Source: Tetranychus cinnabarinus (lineage: Eukaryota; Arthropoda; Arachnida; Trombidiformes; Tetranychidae). From it: a DNA stretch of 64,000 bases. How positions within the stretch are numbered: the first letter of the stretch is position 1; each line of letters begins with the position of its first letter. Location: the NCBI GenBank assembly GCA_022266195.1, contig WHVY01000002.1:13159001-13223000 (forward strand), read 5' to 3'. Positions 49,451-60,700 of this stretch are shown one piece after another. Position numbers and translations under genes: made by a program. Below the pieces are notes generated by a model. The model was not told the DNA's origin and ran no database searches. It worked only from the letters and a program-made list of their open reading frames with translations.

Positions 49451-52400
49451 ATGACTCAATTCATAATTGTGAAATGTTTCTGTGCAATATTGTTGATTAA
49501 TACAATGACCGTATCGGCCTGTGGTCCAGGTCGTAGTGGAGGCCGTCGCAGGATACCTCGTAAGACAACTCCACTAGTCTTGGAGCAACACATTCCCAAT
49601 GTATCGGAAAACACTTTAAGTGCCTCTGGACCCAGTGAGGGTAAAATCAATGAAACTGATTCCCGTTTCACCAAATTAGTGCCCAATTACAATCCGGATA
49701 TTGTCTTCAAAGACGAGGAAGGAACCGGCATCGATAGGATTATGACCACGGTAAGTGTCTAGCAAAACACAGATTTACTTCTTTGAGCAAAGAGACACAA
49801 TATTGTACCAAAAACACTTGACAAGACTTGTTGCTAAAATGACACTCATAAAACAATGAACCAAAATGGAAAGAAAAGTCTGTCTGACAAAAAATGCTGA
49901 AAACTACTGAATTGAATGAAAGTATAGATTGAAGACATAATACACTTTTATCTGTTCGTTTTTTTTCGTCTGTTTGCCTGGTTACTTTCAGAGTTAATCA
50001 TGGTGATAATCATAACAACAACAACGATAATCATTATTGTTGTTGACTTTTTATTACTCTTTAGTGTTGTTGTTTGTTGTTGCTATTTTTTTCATTACCT
50101 TTTGCTTTTTGCCTTGCTTTGCTTTTTCTTTGATTTTTTACTGCCTTTGACTTAAGGTTAAACAGTAACTCGGAATGAAATGTTAGAAAAACATTAACAG
50201 CATTTGTTTTAATGGTGAAAGGTTGAAATGAGGAATGATGAGAGTTGAACAAGATGATGTTCAAGAGGATGATGATGTTTGGTTGGAAAAAAAAGAAACG
50301 AGAAACTTTCATCTTTTGAAATTTGATATTCCCATTGAAAGTTAACTAGACAGGGATGAACCTGAGTATCAGATGTTTACTTGAATGACAGAGGGAAAAT
50401 GATAGGTAAATGAAAAGAGAGAAGCAAAGGTGAGTATCCTTGATGGTTTCATCATCATTCTCATCATCGCATTTCAAGACCAGCATCTTATCCATTTTGA
50501 TTATCTAACTCAATAAGCTACTGTAAATTAAAACTTAACCAAAATGTGTAAATGCATTGAAAGGAATGATTGAACGTTAACAAGAAGAAGAAGAAGAAGA
50601 AGCTGAAGAAGTAAAAACTTATTAAATTCATTGATTAATTTATTAATTGATTGATTGTCTTCTGATATCTTTTAGCGATTAAAAGAAAAGCTGGACATTT
50701 TAGCAACTTTGGTACAAAACCACTGGCCTGGAATCAAATTACGTGTAATTGAAGCTTGGGACGATGGAAGTCAATTTAATCCCGATTCCTTACACTATGA
50801 AGGACGAGCGGCTGACATAACAACAAGTGATAAAGACAACAGTAAATACGGAGTTTTGGCTCGACTGGCAGTAATAGCTGGCTTTGATTGGGTCCTTTAC
50901 GAGTCTCGATATCATGTTCATGTTTCCGTTAAATCAGGTAAAGAACCTCAAAAAATGTTACAAAAAAAGTGAACATAAAAAAAGGCCTGAAAATTGGTAA
51001 CATTTGACACTTAAAGAAAATTTGGTGAAGAAGAAAAAAAAAGTGAATACAAATTGCTCTAATCAAATTTGTCGACCTCTTAAAGGTATTCAAATGCGGC
51101 CAATTTCCATGTATATCCTGGTCAAGAATGGGCCAACATTTGGTCAGAGTAAAAGAGATAAAAAAAACTGTTTCTAAAACCTGTGAGGTGAAAAAAAAGA
51201 GAGGGAATCTTCAGGGTGGCAAATGGTTAGTAAAAGGAAAGAAGAAGAAGAGCAAAAAACTTGCACCCAATCGGCCATGTTTTTTTTTCTTTTGCACCCA
51301 AAAGTAAAAGGTAAAAAAAGGCGCATATAATGCCAAGTCCGCCACCATTTTTTGCTAACCACCAATAAGGTGGTGCTTAGACCAGTTTGGCGGCTTTCTT
51401 ATTATTATTATCATTATTATTACCTGAGGAGGAAAGCAAATAATATTAACATCACAAGGATCATTTGTGTAAAAAAAAGGTAAAGGTACAAACAAAGAAT
51501 GTAAATCAGTGAAGTGGCCCTTTATTTATCTGTAAACTGATTTTACTTGTTGAGGAGAAAGAAGAAGATGATGATGAAGGAGATGAAAAGGGAGTTAAGT
51601 GATAGGAGACTGAGAGGCCACCCGTAACCTATGACCTCCCGTTGAGAGTATCTCTTTCATTTTGGCCTTTTCTCTTTGTCAACATTCTTCTCCCACCAAG
51701 GAAGGTTTTTTTCTTCTTCTCTTCAAATAATTGTCAATAATAATAAACAAAATAATGCTCATTTTACCTTTTTTTTTTGCTTGCTTACTTACCTTTCTTG
51801 GTTTACCTTTCTTCGTCTTTCGTCTTTTTACAGTCTCTCGGCGGAAGAAGAAAGAAAGAAAGAAAGCAAAGAAAGAAGAAAATGAGAAAAGAAGAAAATC
51901 AGTTTACAGATAAATAAAGGGTCACTTCACTGATTTACATTCTTTGTTTGTGCCTTTAATTTTATTTTTACAACACTGATCCTTGTGATATTGTTAATAT
52001 TATTATTTGCTTTCCTCCTCAGGTAATAATGATAATTATAATGAAAGCCACCAAACTGGTCTAAGCACCACCTTATTGGTGGTTAGTAAAAAAAAATAGT
52101 GACGAACCTGCCATAGATTCGCCCTTTTTCTTACCTATTACTTTTGGGTGCAAAAAAAACATGGCCGATTAGTTCAATGTTGAACAAAAAAAGTAGAGAC
52201 TGAAATCACTTAACTCAATCTGCTAATTTGCCTTTTGTTGTTTTGCCCGTAAAAATTTTGCCCTTTGACTTGCGAGATGAGCGAAAGCGATTGCAAGCGA
52301 CTTTTGTTTTCACTCAAAAAAAGGCCTTTTAGACCTTTCAAAATGTTGAACCATTTCAACAAACCAAAAGAAACATTAAACTCGACAACACTTTAGCGAC

Positions 52401-53499
52401 ACTTTACAAGCAAACTGACTTTACCCTTTGGTTAACACTGTAAACACTTGAAACAAAACATCTAACATTTTTCTTTTTTCTTGTTCTTCTTCTCTTTTCA
52501 TTTTGTTGTTCAGATAAAGCAGCTTTATCCCGGTCAGAAGGTTGCTTTACAGGTGACAGTTTGGTCTACACTCGAACTGGTCCAGTTGCTCTGTCCAAAG
52601 TTAATGTTGGACAAGAGATTCTTTCCCTCGATTCCAATGGGCAATTTACTTACAGTGAGATATTACTTTTTCTTGACCGTCATCCAAATATTGAAACACT
52701 TTACGTTAATCTGATCACTGAAACCGGTAAAGTGATTACTTTAACTCAATCCCATCTTATCTTCGCCTATCATCCAATTACAAATGTAACTACCTCATCA
52801 TCTTCATCACCTTTAACCTCATCAAACTCATCATCAACATTAACCTCATTTGTACAAAATTTAAGTCACTCAATACCACCGAACCCTTCACCCTCTACTT
52901 GGACATTATCCTCTTCAACTGATCCAAGTGACCAATGGACGGCTATCTTTGCTTCATCCATTCAACCCGGGATGTTCATTTCAACTTTACCAATCAGTTT
53001 GTCTAGCAATCAACCATTTAGTTTACATGAGGTTCAGTTGAAAGCCGAAAAGGTTGTTGCAGTAACTCAAAGTTTAAGGAAAGGCGCTTATGCACCTTTA
53101 ACCCGAACCGGCAATCTAATTGTTAATCAAGTTGTTGCTTCATGTTATGCAGTTGTCAATGATCATGCTTTGGCTCATCTTTCCTTCTTACCTGTCAGAC
53201 TTTATCACAATTTAATAGAATCTTTAAATTATATTAAAAATTGGTTAACAAATTCATCTTCATCTTCCCTAGCCACACAAAGGTTCATGCAGTCATCAAA
53301 GTCATCTATAACATTATCACAGCCAAAATTAGAGACCAATCAAGATGATAGATTATCATTGAATAATCAAATCAATGGTACCAAGTATAATGAAATTAAT
53401 GTCAACTCTAATAACTTAAATAATGGCATTCATTGGTACCCTAAATTACTCTATACACTTGCCAAATATGTAATTAGTAATGATTATATGTATTCCTAG
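49451..53499 (+). CDS. hh: Hedgehog morphogen precursor
   Basis: Three exons: 49451-49750, 50676-50937 and 52514-53499, in phase, 515 residues. A signal peptide (1-23) precedes Cys24 in CGPGR, the palmitoylated N-terminus. The heparin-binding basic cluster (GGRRRIPRK) and HIPNVSE follow. Zinc ligands His140, Asp147 and His182 lie in SLHYEGRAADITTSD and YHVHVSVKS. Autocleavage falls between Gly197 and Cys198 (GCF), starting the Hint domain. The cholesterol-transfer Asp is in YSEILLFLDR, and the TxxH motif is in TLTQSHLIF. A Ser-rich insertion of about 60 residues precedes ASSIQPGMF. The end holds YAPLTRTGNLIVNQVVASCY and GIHWYPKLLY. Val183 replaces the Cys usual after His182. Intron 2 contains a large inverted repeat. 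Confidence 0.98.
50582..50612. repeat. AAG microsatellite in hedgehog intron 1
   Basis: A short run of AAG triplets, interrupted once by CTG, about 65 bp before the exon 2 acceptor. Purine-rich, non-coding. Confidence 0.8.
51269..52170. repeat. Long inverted repeat in hedgehog intron 2
   Basis: The left arm (about 51269-51545) and right arm (about 51895-52170) are reverse complements over about 277 bp with scattered differences and small indels. They are separated by about 350 bp of low-complexity purine/pyrimidine sequence. Recognisable arm landmarks are ATCGGCCATG at the outer ends, CACCAATAAGGTGGTGCTTA in the middle and CAGTGAAGTG near the inner ends. No target duplication or transposase frame was identified. 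A foldback-type element is most likely, and the pre-mRNA could form a long hairpin. Confidence 0.8.
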
Positions 53500-55012
53500 G
53501 ATTATTAATTAAATCAATTTCAATTTTTCTATTCTAAATCATTCTTGTAAATAATTTGCATTTTTGCCTTTTTAATTATATTTTTATTTGACAACAAAAA
53601 ACACTTTTCCATTCATTTTTTTTATTTCAATTTAAACGCAATTAAAATTGTTCAACTCGGCAGTTTGATTAACTTGTTGAACAAATCATCAGAGGAAAAA
53701 TTTGATGACAATTATTACCTTTTTTATGATTGATTTCACCTTTTTTAATGAATAGCCTTAAGTCACAGATTTTTGTTAACTTCAATATTCAATCCTTTTT
53801 GGTGAAGCCGTTTAGATTCAACATTTCTCGTGAAGTCATTGAAATTTGAAGAATTGCATTTTTTATCTCAATTTAATTTAAAATTAACACTTAATATCCG
53901 ATTTTTGATTCAAGGTTTAGATAACTCGATTCATTGAATTATTTATAAATAGCAAGAATAGAAAGTTTATTGAATGTTTTATGATTTTGATAAAATTTTT
54001 GATTCTAATAGTTGATATTGTAAAAGTTGATTTGAAGTTCAGGTCAGAATCGAGTGAAGTTTTGACCAATAAAAGTAAATAACTTCGGCTTCAATAAAAC
54101 GCTTTAATTTCGACTTCAAAGGCTTCGCTGCAATTTCCTTTTCTATCAGAAAATTTGACTCAAAAATTATTAAGAGCTTCGTTTCTGAGGGAAATATTTT
54201 TCCTTTAAATTACCATTTCAAATATTTGGATAAATAAAAGTTCGTTGGTGCGATATAATGTACACTAAGTGGATGATTAAGCATTTAGAACCAGAGGTTG
54301 GAGATTTCGTTCATAATCGTTTATGGAATGAGAAAACAAGACTTCAATTTTTGACTTTATTCTATATAATTTTGCTTTTTTACTGACATTTCTTGCTTTA
54401 AACTGATCAGGAAATGATTATCTTTATAGTTAACTATTTATAGTCTAATGTATATGTAAATAGTCGAAATCAATTGTTGTTTAATAGCGAATCGTAAATA
54501 TACTTGACATTATAATATTTTGTGTCAAATTGACTAAATCTTTGATTAGAGTTTAAGACGTTTCAATAGACTAGCCATGATGATGGACGGTCCAGGCTGA
54601 ACCATTCTTTATTACAAAAAGCTTAACATACACTACTTGACGAAGGCTAAATGACTTATCTCTTAGCTTCATGTTCATCATGCATCGTCTGGGAGACTGA
54701 AATAGTTGATCAAATAGTGAGTATTTCATCGATAGGACAGCTTTATATTCAACTTGAAAACTATAATTTTACATTTTCATTAATTTTGTTTCATTCTTTG
54801 GTGGCGTAATTTCCCTTTCTGATCAACTTGCCAAGCTTGGCAGAATTTTTTTTTCTTATTCAGCAACAAGAGACTTAAATCTTTTATAACACCTTGGCGC
54901 TGAAAAGGTCCAATTACTTGTTATATTTCATTGTTTGTTTAAAAATTCTGATGGACTGGTGTGAATAACGTGGTGAATAACTAGTGATTCATTTTTGGGT
55001 ATTATCCTTAGA
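53500..55012. other. Intergenic downstream of hedgehog
   Basis: Hedgehog 3' untranslated region followed by AT-rich sequence. No gene or RNA is recognised. A slightly GC-richer patch near 54060-54180 with repeated CTTCG/TTCGAC-like words may be a degraded repeat. Confidence 0.45.
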
Positions 55013-55240
55013 TTAATACAGCCGGTTGATGGTTTCGCCTTTAAAGCCTTTAAGCTTGTCTCCAAGTAGCTCACCTAGGATGTATCCATAATTGCTTTGC
55101 AAGCAAGTCAAGCCAACAATAAAGGGATAGAAACTGAATGGCAGTGAAAAGCCTCCATTGATGGTTAATTTTTGTCCGGCTGGGTGATCTTTTGACGGTT
55201 TGATATTGACTGGCTTGTATTGGTTGTTATGTTGATACAT
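55013..55240 (-). CDS. Candidate 75-residue protein, unrecognised
   Basis: An ATG-started frame with mixed, protein-like composition: a polar N-terminus (MYQHNNQYKPVNIKPSKDHP), a moderately hydrophobic middle (GGFSLPFSFYPFIVGLTCLQ) and a charged end (ELLGDKLKGFKGETINRLY). It stands out from the low-complexity frames around it. No family is recognised and I cannot exclude chance. A TATA-like TATAAACTAG lies on the minus strand about 40 bp before the ATG. A GTGAGC inside the frame could be a donor, so the true gene may be spliced differently. Confidence 0.3.
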   Translation of the reverse strand: MYQHNNQYKPVNIKPSKDHPAGQKLTINGGFSLPFSFYPFIVGLTCLQSNYGYILGELLGDKLKGFKGETINRLY

Positions 55241-55914
55241 TAAATGTTTATAGATTTGTTGTTAAACTAGTTTATATTAATAAGATCAACTATTTGTGCA
55301 GTTTGAAAAGGAAACCAAAAGGTATTGTAAGTATAAAAGGTAAGTTGAGGTTAAGGTAATGAAAAGGATAGGATTAAGGAGGAGATTTAAATTGGACATG
55401 GATTGTTATTTCTTAAAGGTTGGGTACAAAAATGTTTCCATAGATTTGACCAGTTTGAGCGTCTTTTTTTGTCCAAAAAGGATTTGTCACAATAGTTGTT
55501 GCAAGATTTGGTGTGTCCTCTCCAATTAAAGGTCCTAGAAGATGGTTTCACTTACGGTCAATTTTCTCGCAATTTAACTAGCCAACAAGACCTGTCATTA
55601 TGGTAAATTTAGATAGGCATGATTGATTGGTGATCAGCTTTAAAATAGGATCGCAATTTTTGCCATTGACAAATTACTTTACTGTGCTGCTATCTGGTAT
55701 TTAGTTTAGTGAATCAGGTGATATTGAAAAATGTAAACAAAAGCTAGTTCTTTTAGATTTTAATTGTTGACTAACTAATCAACTCTTGTGATCACATTAG
55801 TGATTATTTAAGATTCCAATGGTTTGAAATATTGTTTTACCAACTTACTTGATTTGTATTTTATCAAAGTCTTTTATTAATTAGTTTTCATTCCAGTTGT
55901 TATTTGTTGTTATC
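55241..55914. other. Intergenic, nothing recognised
   Basis: Sequence before LYRM2. It presumably contains that gene's promoter, but I see no clear core motif. Confidence 0.4.
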
Positions 55915-56478
55915 ATGGCCAAGGAAACTCTTTCATTATCCAGAGTATGTAATGATTGAAATTTTTGCTCAAATCTTATCTTAATTATATTGTTTGGGAA
56001 TGATTATTTTTTTTTGTTTACCATTTCGTTTTAAAGTTCATTCTAAGGAGCCAAGTTATGGATTTGTATCGTGATTTCCTTAGAACCATTTCACCTATTC
56101 ACGATGTAAAGAGCAAAAATGAATTGAGACAATGGATTAGACAAGATTTCCAGCTCAACAAAAATATTCAAGATGAGGTAATGTTTCTCTTATAATGGTT
56201 TAATTTTTTAAAATCAGATAGTTCGCAGTTGATAGATAATCATCAATGATAGCTTCTTCAGTTAAGCAATTTTAAAATCCAGTAGGTTGAATGACTTCTA
56301 ATGATTGAAAACAAAATTTTACCTATCATTACTAAATTTTTCTTCTTAGGAAGCAATAAAAATGCATTTATCACGTGGAAGATTAGCTCTGAGAGAGCTT
56401 CAAATATCGATTTCGATGCCTTCGTCAAGTGGATTCAAGAAGTCTGTCAATAATAAGGATTTGCCAAATGCTGAATAA
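55915..56478 (+). CDS. LYRM2: LYR motif-containing protein 2
   Basis: Three exons: 55915-55944, 56037-56177 and 56350-56478, in phase, 99 residues. LYRM proteins are small mitochondrial matrix helpers that bind acyl carrier protein. LYRM2 has been linked to respiratory complex I. The LYR signature is in LRSQVMDLYRDFLRTI, followed by NELRQWIRQDFQLNKNIQDE and IKMHLSRGRLALRELQISI, which is the LYRM2 pattern (long first helix, WxRxxFRxNK-like block, MxxxGxxxLxEL end). The first exon codes only ten residues (MAKETLSLSR). The stop is 122 bp from the stop of AP-3 sigma on the other strand. Confidence 0.88.
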
Positions 56479-56488
56479 ATCGTAGCAA

Positions 56489-56504
56489 AATAAAATGTTT
56501 TATT
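56489..56504. terminator. Palindromic, two-way poly(A) signal
   Basis: AATAAA at 56489-56494 on the plus strand lies 10 bp after the LYRM2 stop. TTTATT at 56499-56504 is AATAAA on the minus strand, about 96 bp after the AP-3 sigma stop. The core AATAAAATGTTTTATT is an imperfect palindrome that can serve both convergent genes. Cleavage past it for AP-3 sigma would fall near the LYRM2 stop, so the transcripts probably overlap. Confidence 0.6.
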
Positions 56505-56599
56505 ATGAATTAATATCAATCATCCCCAATGTGCCAAGCCACTTAATTTAATGGTATCTTTAGCCATTGTTTCAGCAATTATAAGTTAAGTAAGAAAAA

Positions 56600-57751
56600 T
56601 TAAAACTTCAATCCGCCAATATTTGGCAGATCAGGTAATTTCATATCCTTTATCTGCTGAGGTATATTCATATTTTTAACGGCTGAAACTGCTCTTGCCG
56701 GTGCCGTAGAAAGTCCAGCCTGAAATGGGATAAAGTATATTTAATAAAATAAATTATGGACCAAAGATGGATTAATTTCGGCCAAAAGATGGTGTCTAAC
56801 CTCTTGTTTTTCTAATTTGTTTTGCTCCTCAATTCTCAGTAGAATCTCGTTTGCGTTGGTTTCCAGAACCATACCTCCCATTACCAATTCATTTAGAATA
56901 TGATGAACCTACAAAGATTAATTAAATTTAAAATTAATGAAAAAGCAATATTTTATATTGATATAATGTAGGTTGCAATGATTTTAGAAATCTTACTCGG
57001 TTCTGCTTAATAAATCGCTTCTGTTAGAAGTAAAAAACAAAAATGATCCAAAAACTTACCTTGTCAACATGGAAAATTAGATCAAGCTCACAAACGTTTT
57101 CAAAACATTTATCTAATGTTTCAACAAAAACCTGTAAAAGTGAACGAAATACGAGGGAAAAATGAAATAAGAAATATTGAGAGATGATTAAAAAGCAAAA
57201 TTACAAACCTGAATTAAATCGAGAATGCCCAATTCACTTTCAGACGAATCAACACAAAAAACAAAATAAAGTGTAGCGTAATGACGATAAATTAATCGAT
57301 AATCAGAGCCGCCGATCAAGCTGAAAATCAAGAGAAAAAAAGAATCAATCAGAGTCAATAATTAGATATTGGATATGGATATATTCAAAGATGACAGTTA
57401 AGCCAGGTAATTAGATTACAGCGTAGCTGTAGTAAAACTGGGAAACAGATCGTTACCTTCCTCCCTCCAGGAAATTGCACACCACAGAATCGTCCCGTTT
57501 GGATACTAATTGGAATGTTTCACGTATTATGTTTTGCTGCACATCTTCAGCCTACCATCAAATAAACAGAAATACAAATTAGAAATTGGAGCAAATAAAT
57601 GAAACAAAAACGAAGGAGAAACAACAATTTTTACAAACAATATTGACATCAAATATATGCGAACAGACTCTTTAATACTTACATAGTGATGATAGAATTT
57701 GGTTAAACGTGGTTTACCATAATTATTGAAAACAAGGATAGCTTTTATCAT
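56600..57751 (-). CDS. or: AP-3 adaptor complex sigma subunit
   Basis: Six exons: 57751-57683, 57551-57457, 57320-57209, 57131-57060, 56908-56801 and 56719-56600. All are in phase, 191 residues against 193 in human AP3S1. The subunit is the small chain of AP-3, which sorts cargo from endosomes to lysosome-related organelles; the fly gene is orange. Hallmark blocks are MIKAILVFNNYGKPRLTKFY, IIRETFQLVSKRDDSVVCNF, LIGGSDYRLIYRHYATLYFV, then DSSESELGILDLIQVFVETL, DKCFENVCELDLIFHVDKVH and VMGGMVLETNANEI. The AP-3-specific tail has LEKQEAGLSTAPARAVSAVK and ends GGLKF. Each junction has GT-AG ends and introns are about 65-130 bp. Confidence 0.97.
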
Positions 57752-60700
57752 AATTAACGATAAATAAAACAAGATGTTTAGTAACAAGAGTTTTAAGGTA
57801 ACATAAACACTGGTTACGAGTAACCGGCTGGAAGAAAAAAACAAGAACCAAATCCTGGTTACTTCAACGGTTAACCATAAACAGAGTAACCGACTGAACT
57901 ACTTTGAGAGCGCAATTCAAATAATGTAAAGTCAATCGATATTTTTCCTTTCTCGATAGATGGCACTATAGCAGAGAACCAGAATTGTTTTGTAATATTT
58001 AGGTTCAAGTTTCGATATTAGATTAAAAGAGATTAAATATTATAATAATATTATTATGTTTAGACTATATTTACATGCTTTGTTAAGAGACAATAATCAG
58101 ATCCACCGAATGTTTCAAGTTGTGTAAAAAATTCGTCAACCAAAGTGAAGTCAAACCAGAAATCCCAACTTGGTCTCAAAGCTTGAAAATTTTCTGGTAA
58201 CCCAACCAATAGTGTAAAACAATTGAAGCAAATAAAGAGATTTATTTACTGATTTGTTTATGGTTGGTGGAAATTAATGTGAATTAAAATCAAATTCAGT
58301 TTTCGTATAAAAATTTTGAATCATTTATCGTGTTGTTAGTAGGTTTAAAGACATTCGGATCAGGTTGATCAGATCAGACATTTTTTAATTCCGCTTTTTA
58401 TTGCTTTCCAGTTTCTTATGCTAACAATTTTACTTTCTGGAATTAAGTTGGTGAAAATGTTCCTAACAACTTTGTTTGTTCATGAAACATGAAACATGTT
58501 TGGTACCGAGATAAAGATTGAAAGAAAACAACAGATTCTTAGATTCTTAAGCACCTCTAGCAACATTATTTGTGTTGAAATGCTTCCATGATTACTCTTT
58601 TGATATTTGTATTGTTTCATGAGATAATCTGAATCATGCTCAGACAATAAAGAGATTTCGGAAGAATGAGAAAGATGACAGAATCTAAAGCATACCAGCT
58701 GACTGAATACAATTTTCACCGATATGTTTGGCTCCTTCTCTTACCACACTTTCCTAGTCAATCCCTGGTTCATTCATTAGTTGATTCACTCTTGAACTCT
58801 GTTGTTTATTACTCTAAATCTTTATTCAGTTAAACTGGTTTTTTATGTTCAAGTAAAGTCAACTGTTTCATCTCAATATTTTGCTGTGTCTTTCATCAGA
58901 TGATCACCAAAATGAGCACCAAAATGCTCTTTTCAATCTGTACAAGTTAACCTTTGTAACTGCCTGAAACCTTGTTCTTGGTGCATCAAACCCAAACTGA
59001 TATCTTTTCATTCCTCAGTCCTTATCTCTCGGTGTTGCCAGATAAATCCACTTAAACTTGACCCATTATTACAAGATGAACTCAATGTTTTATCACGGCT
59101 GTTTGATTTCATTTGATTCCCTGTCAATTTACATGAAATCTGCAAAAGAAATGTTCAAATCAACATTCATTTTACATTAAACTGATTGACTTGAAAAGGT
59201 CAGACCAAACGAAGACCAAAGACGAAAATATCATTCAATTTATCAACTGATTGTTCAAAAATTATTGATGCCGAACAAGTTTATCGACGTTCTTTCCTCA
59301 TTCCTTCCGACAATGTTTCTTGTCTGTAAATTTCACCAATACAAACGCCAGCAACAAGAATCAAATAGGAAAAAGATAACCGAAAAAGAGTTATCTCATT
59401 TGAACCATAAAATAGTAAGTTTACTGCATTTATAAACCCAACCAGAAGCCAAACCAACTATCAAAATCAATTTGATCAAAGTAACCAAATGATTGACAAA
59501 CAACTCATCATTTGACCAGAAAATATTCAAAACAAAACCAAACAGAAAACCCAAAACCAGTAAAAAAGCCAAACGTTGAAACCCAAACACAAATTTGGTA
59601 AAATCCAGAGTCTTTTCAATTGCATGCCTAAATGTTATTGCCAGTCACTCATTATTAATGTAAAAAACTAGATATTAAAATGAACCAGAACCAACCTTTT
59701 TGGGTTATTAACAAGGCTTAACCAGTCAATTTCATGAAATGATTAATTTTGAAAAGTGAATAAATCCATCGGTTCAACATTGTGCCATTCAATAAGTTGA
59801 ACATGAATAATGATAAACATGGAGATTGAAAAAAATAAGCTCATTTGAAAGGGCAAAGTTTAACAAGGAGAGAAAATAATTGGAATAATAAAAACCCTTC
59901 CATCCCAGGATAAACCATTAATCAACCTCCCAATGCTTTTCTTCTGGTGTAAACCATTTCAAACATTGTCAGCATCTTTTCCCTTTTTCCATTCCATTTA
60001 CATGTTTCCCTTGAACAATTAATATCGATGGAGAGGCAATCATGAGGGAAGAATTGATGAGAAGAAGAAAAACAAGAGAAAACCAACAGAAGAAAAAAAG
60101 AGGCAAAGACGAAAAATAAGAAGAGAATCGGCAGGAAGAAAAAAGTTATCATTATTATTATTGCTCAGGGAATCGAACCATTGGTTGAAGACAAAAGTTG
60201 CTACATCAACTCGATTCCTTGTTAATTGAATTGAAAATGTTCAAATCCATTTCATTCCTTTCAGTGTTGGTCCGTTTTCTGGATGAACAGCAATTTATTT
60301 CACTTGAGATGAGAAACTTTTGTATTTACTTGAATTTCATTGTCCTTTTACCAGAATAAGAAGAGCAAACAAGAATGAAAAAAGCAAGACAAATGCATAA
60401 CCAATTTTGCGAACCCATTTTTTCCCTTTTCGCATTTTTCTCACCATTTTTCATCTTTTTTTTCACCCAATAATTCAGACTCAATTTCATGTCAAACTTT
60501 TTTTCTCTCATTGCAATAGCAATTACATTGCTATATAATTATAATATATCTTTTAATCAATACATTGACTACCATTTTCACCATCGATCCATTGCATTTC
60601 CATTAATATTGAATTGCCTTCCATCATTTTCATTGTCTATTGTTTTTTGCCTTTTGCTGTAGATTCAAAGTCAATTAAAACAGTCAAATCTTATTTCAAA

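Noticed and set aside
51676..51913. Basic/Ser-rich frames in the spacer of the hedgehog intron hairpin
   Set aside because: They are translations of AAG/TTC low-complexity sequence within an intron.
59396..60152. Phe/Leu-rich minus-strand frames that look like membrane proteins
   Set aside because: The composition follows from T-rich sequence. There is no ATG start for the 59.4-kb frame, and there are no splice signals or neighbours to support them.
60150..60230. GGTTCGATTCC-like word on the minus strand, suggesting a tRNA T-arm
   Set aside because: The flanking bases do not form a T-stem, anticodon arm or acceptor stem of a tRNA.
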